From Pratylenchus scribneri (taxonomy: Eukaryota > Nematoda > Chromadorea > Rhabditida > Pratylenchidae), in NCBI GenBank assembly GCA_030063045.1, contig JAQSEB010000012.1:1860001-1924000 (forward strand): a stretch of DNA of 64,000 nt. The letters run 5' to 3'. The translations under genes were made by a program, and so were the position numbers. Of the stretch, positions 62,301 to 64,000 are shown one piece after another. The notes below the pieces were generated by a model. The model saw nothing but the letters and a program-made list of their open reading frames with translations, had not been told where the DNA came from and ran no database searches. Each line of letters opens with the position of its first letter. Position 1 is the first letter of the stretch.

Positions 62301-63882
62301 CTAAAATACTATATTTCTATGCTTTATATTAATAAATAAAAAATAAAAATTTTAAATAATTACTAGTTTAGAGTAGAGTTTACAGTTTAGGTCTTTTTTT
62401 TAATTCCTACGGTTTTTTAAAAGAATACATCTACTATTGGAAAAAATGAAGGGGAAGGATGGAGATGAAACTAGGGTTCAGCGGTACCGCAGTACCGGTC
62501 GGTACTGGTACCGAAGTACCGGCCTTTGGCCAGTACCGGTACCGATTTTGCCAGTACCGGTACCGACATCGGTACTACCGGTACCGTTTTTTCAAATCGG
62601 TACTAGTCGGTACTGACAAGCACCCCCTAAAATGGCATTTTTGGCCAAATTTTTATTTTTTTTTTAAATTTTTTTCTTTAAAATGAAAATTTCAGTCAAA
62701 TTTAAATCTTTTATGAAGCTATTTTTTATTTCTCTGTATCAAAAATTTTTGATTTTTGAAAGAAAAAAAATTGATTTTTTAAAAATTTTTATGATTTTTT
62801 TACCATTTTTTCTCCAGTACCGTCAGTACCGACTAGTACCGGTACCGACCGGTGTCGAGTACCGGTACCGGGTACCGACCCTAAACCCAGTACCGGTACC
62901 GAATACCGAGTAGGCTGGTACCGGCAAGTACCGGTACCGATTTTGGTCCAAAGTACCGGTACCGCTGAACCCTAGATGAAACATCTTAAATAATAATATC
63001 TTGAATTTATTTTTACTTTTTATTCTACCTCTTAATCCGTTAAATATGGATTTTTCTATGTCTTAATCCGTTAAATATGGATTTTTCTATGTCTTAATCC
63101 GTTAAATATGGATTTTTCTATGTCTTAATCCGTTAAATATGGATTTTTCTATGTCTTAATCCGTTAAATATGGATTTTTCTATGTCCGTTAAATATGGAT
63201 TTTTCTATGTCTTAATCCGTTAAATATGGATTTTTCTATGTATTAATCCGTTAAATATGGATTTTTCTATGTCTTAATCCGTTAAATATGGATTTTTCTA
63301 TGTCTTAATCCGTTAAATATGGATTTTTCTATGTCTTAATCCGTTAAATATGGATTTTTCTATGTCTTAATCCGTTAAATATGGATTTTTCTATGTCCGT
63401 TAAATATGGATTTTTCTATGTCCGTTAAATATGGATTTTTCTATGTCTTAATCCGTTAAATATGGATTTTTCTATGTCTTAATCCGTTAAATATGGATTT
63501 TTCTATGTCTTAATCCGTTAAATATGGATTTTTCTATGTCTTAATCCGTTAAATATGGATTTTTCTATGTCTTAATCCGTTAAATATGGATGTCTCAAAA
63601 TTTAATTTTAAAAAATAACAAAATTTCCTAAATTCTGATTGATATTTTTTAATATATATTTTTAATATTTTAATTTTATTTTTATCATTTAGTTTATTAG
63701 ATAAATATAACTTTAAAAATTAAAAATTTTTATAATTTCTTAATTCGCTCACCTTTTTCATTATTCAATGCCTCAATTAAATGGAACGCAAAAGTGGCAC
63801 TTTGGGTCGGTCCATTTTGACCATAGCTATTCGGCTCCAATGCCTTCCCTTTGAACATGATTTTTGTGTTGATAGGCAAATT
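59363..63882 (-). CDS. C-terminal part of an SGNH/acyltransferase (OAC/NRF-6-type) protein, 5' part beyond the window
   Basis: Seven exons: 63753-63882, 61885-62114, 61194-61301, 60904-61057, 60295-60517 and 59363-59593 in consistent phase, with a further upstream part outside the window (six exons visible). FLAIGNSYLELLD matches block I of SGNH hydrolases (Ser in GNS). PDVLILSFRWYHSS spans a splice junction, as in the middle block. FFDECHLSLHGQRKIRP near the C-terminus supplies the D..H catalytic pair. This layout is that of the SGNH domain fused to acyltransferase-3 membrane proteins in nematodes (OAC/NRF-6 family). The membrane acyltransferase part would be encoded to the right and is not visible, so the fusion is inferred. 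The likely activity is transfer or removal of acyl groups on extracellular or lipid substrates. The 1.6-kb intron 62115-63752 holds a MITE and a minisatellite. Confidence 0.75.
62472..62974. mobile_element. hAT MITE with TACCGGTACCG motif interior
   Basis: 503 bp, ends TAGGGTTCAGCGGTACCG / CGGTACCGCTGAACCCTA perfect, flanked by the perfect 8-bp duplication GATGAAAC (62464-62471 and 62975-62982). Both subterminal regions (about 130 bp each) consist of GGTACCG, CAGTACCGG and CGGTACT copies, mostly self-complementary, around an AT-rich middle. Confidence 0.95.
63028..63594. repeat. 31-bp minisatellite
   Basis: About 19 copies of CTTAATCCGTTAAATATGG then ATTTTTCTATGT (31 bp). Three copies lack CTTAAT (25 bp) and one has ATTAAT. 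The copies are almost identical, indicating recent expansion. It lies in an intron of the SGNH gene. Confidence 0.97.
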
Positions 63883-64000
63883 CTAAAAAAAATATACTTT
63901 TTAGATGATTTAAAAAAATCATAAATTTTTATTTAGAGTGAAATAAAATTTTTATAACCGAATTTTTAGCATTAAATCAAATTTTTAATTGAATATTTCA

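Noticed and set aside
62459..62913. Tyr/Arg-rich ORFs (YRYR..., VPVPT...)
   Set aside because: Translation of the TACCGGTACCG motif arrays inside a MITE, not a gene.
63028..63594. CRISPR-like regular repeat array
   Set aside because: Repeats are contiguous without unique spacers and lie in a eukaryotic intron; this is a minisatellite.

Overview
The window looks like nuclear DNA of a nematode, probably a plant-parasitic tylenchid of the root-knot type. This is inferred from gene content: a divergent nuclear hormone receptor, two Srt-class chemoreceptors, several SPRY genes, a secreted TIL-type inhibitor, an SGNH/acyltransferase-type gene and a Cer1-like Ty3/gypsy element. It also fits the strong AT bias and the many short exons with clear (T)nCAG acceptors. 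No marker names the species.

Layout, left to right. 1.0-6.9 kb: 12-exon nuclear hormone receptor (+). 7.4-13.3 kb: two tandem paralogues of an unrecognised family (-), split by a minisatellite. 14.7-17.5 kb: three-repeat TIL-like secreted protein (+) whose second intron is packed with a 37-bp satellite, a MITE and hairpins. 18.0-18.6 kb: unexplained GC-rich block. 19.3-27.0 kb: transcription-factor-like gene with a FAR1/ZSWIM3-type zinc domain (+). Its large intron holds a 4.4-kb inverted-repeat-bounded segment carrying its own small zinc/basic gene (-). 28.4-30.2 kb: secreted protein gene (-) containing an intron-like foldback element. 32.3-58.2 kb: a cluster of four SPRY genes or remnants and two Srt receptors, made by a tandem SPRY-Srt duplication. 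One SPRY gene is split by an 11.46-kb LTR retrotransposon with LTRs that read as identical and a perfect TTCAA target duplication. 59.4 kb to the right edge: C-terminal exons of an SGNH-type gene (-), continuing beyond the window.

Two things stand out. First, the LTR retrotransposon has an unusual design: a single 2585-codon ORF with gag, then an Env-like segment (signal-like helix, Cys-containing ectodomain, transmembrane helix), then three retropepsin-like active-site motifs, RT, RNase H and integrase. A separate acidic-then-RG-rich ORF lies before the 3' LTR. Second, the spaces between and inside genes are filled with small inverted-repeat elements. Several have 8-bp target duplications of hAT type, and their interiors are built from many copies of one short motif that matches the inner end of the terminal repeat, with a different motif in each element. 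A second class is foldback elements carrying two inverted copies of a GACGCGTC-containing core. At least two elements interact with coding sequence: one is in frame inside an exon, another has GT...AG ends and sits like an intron.
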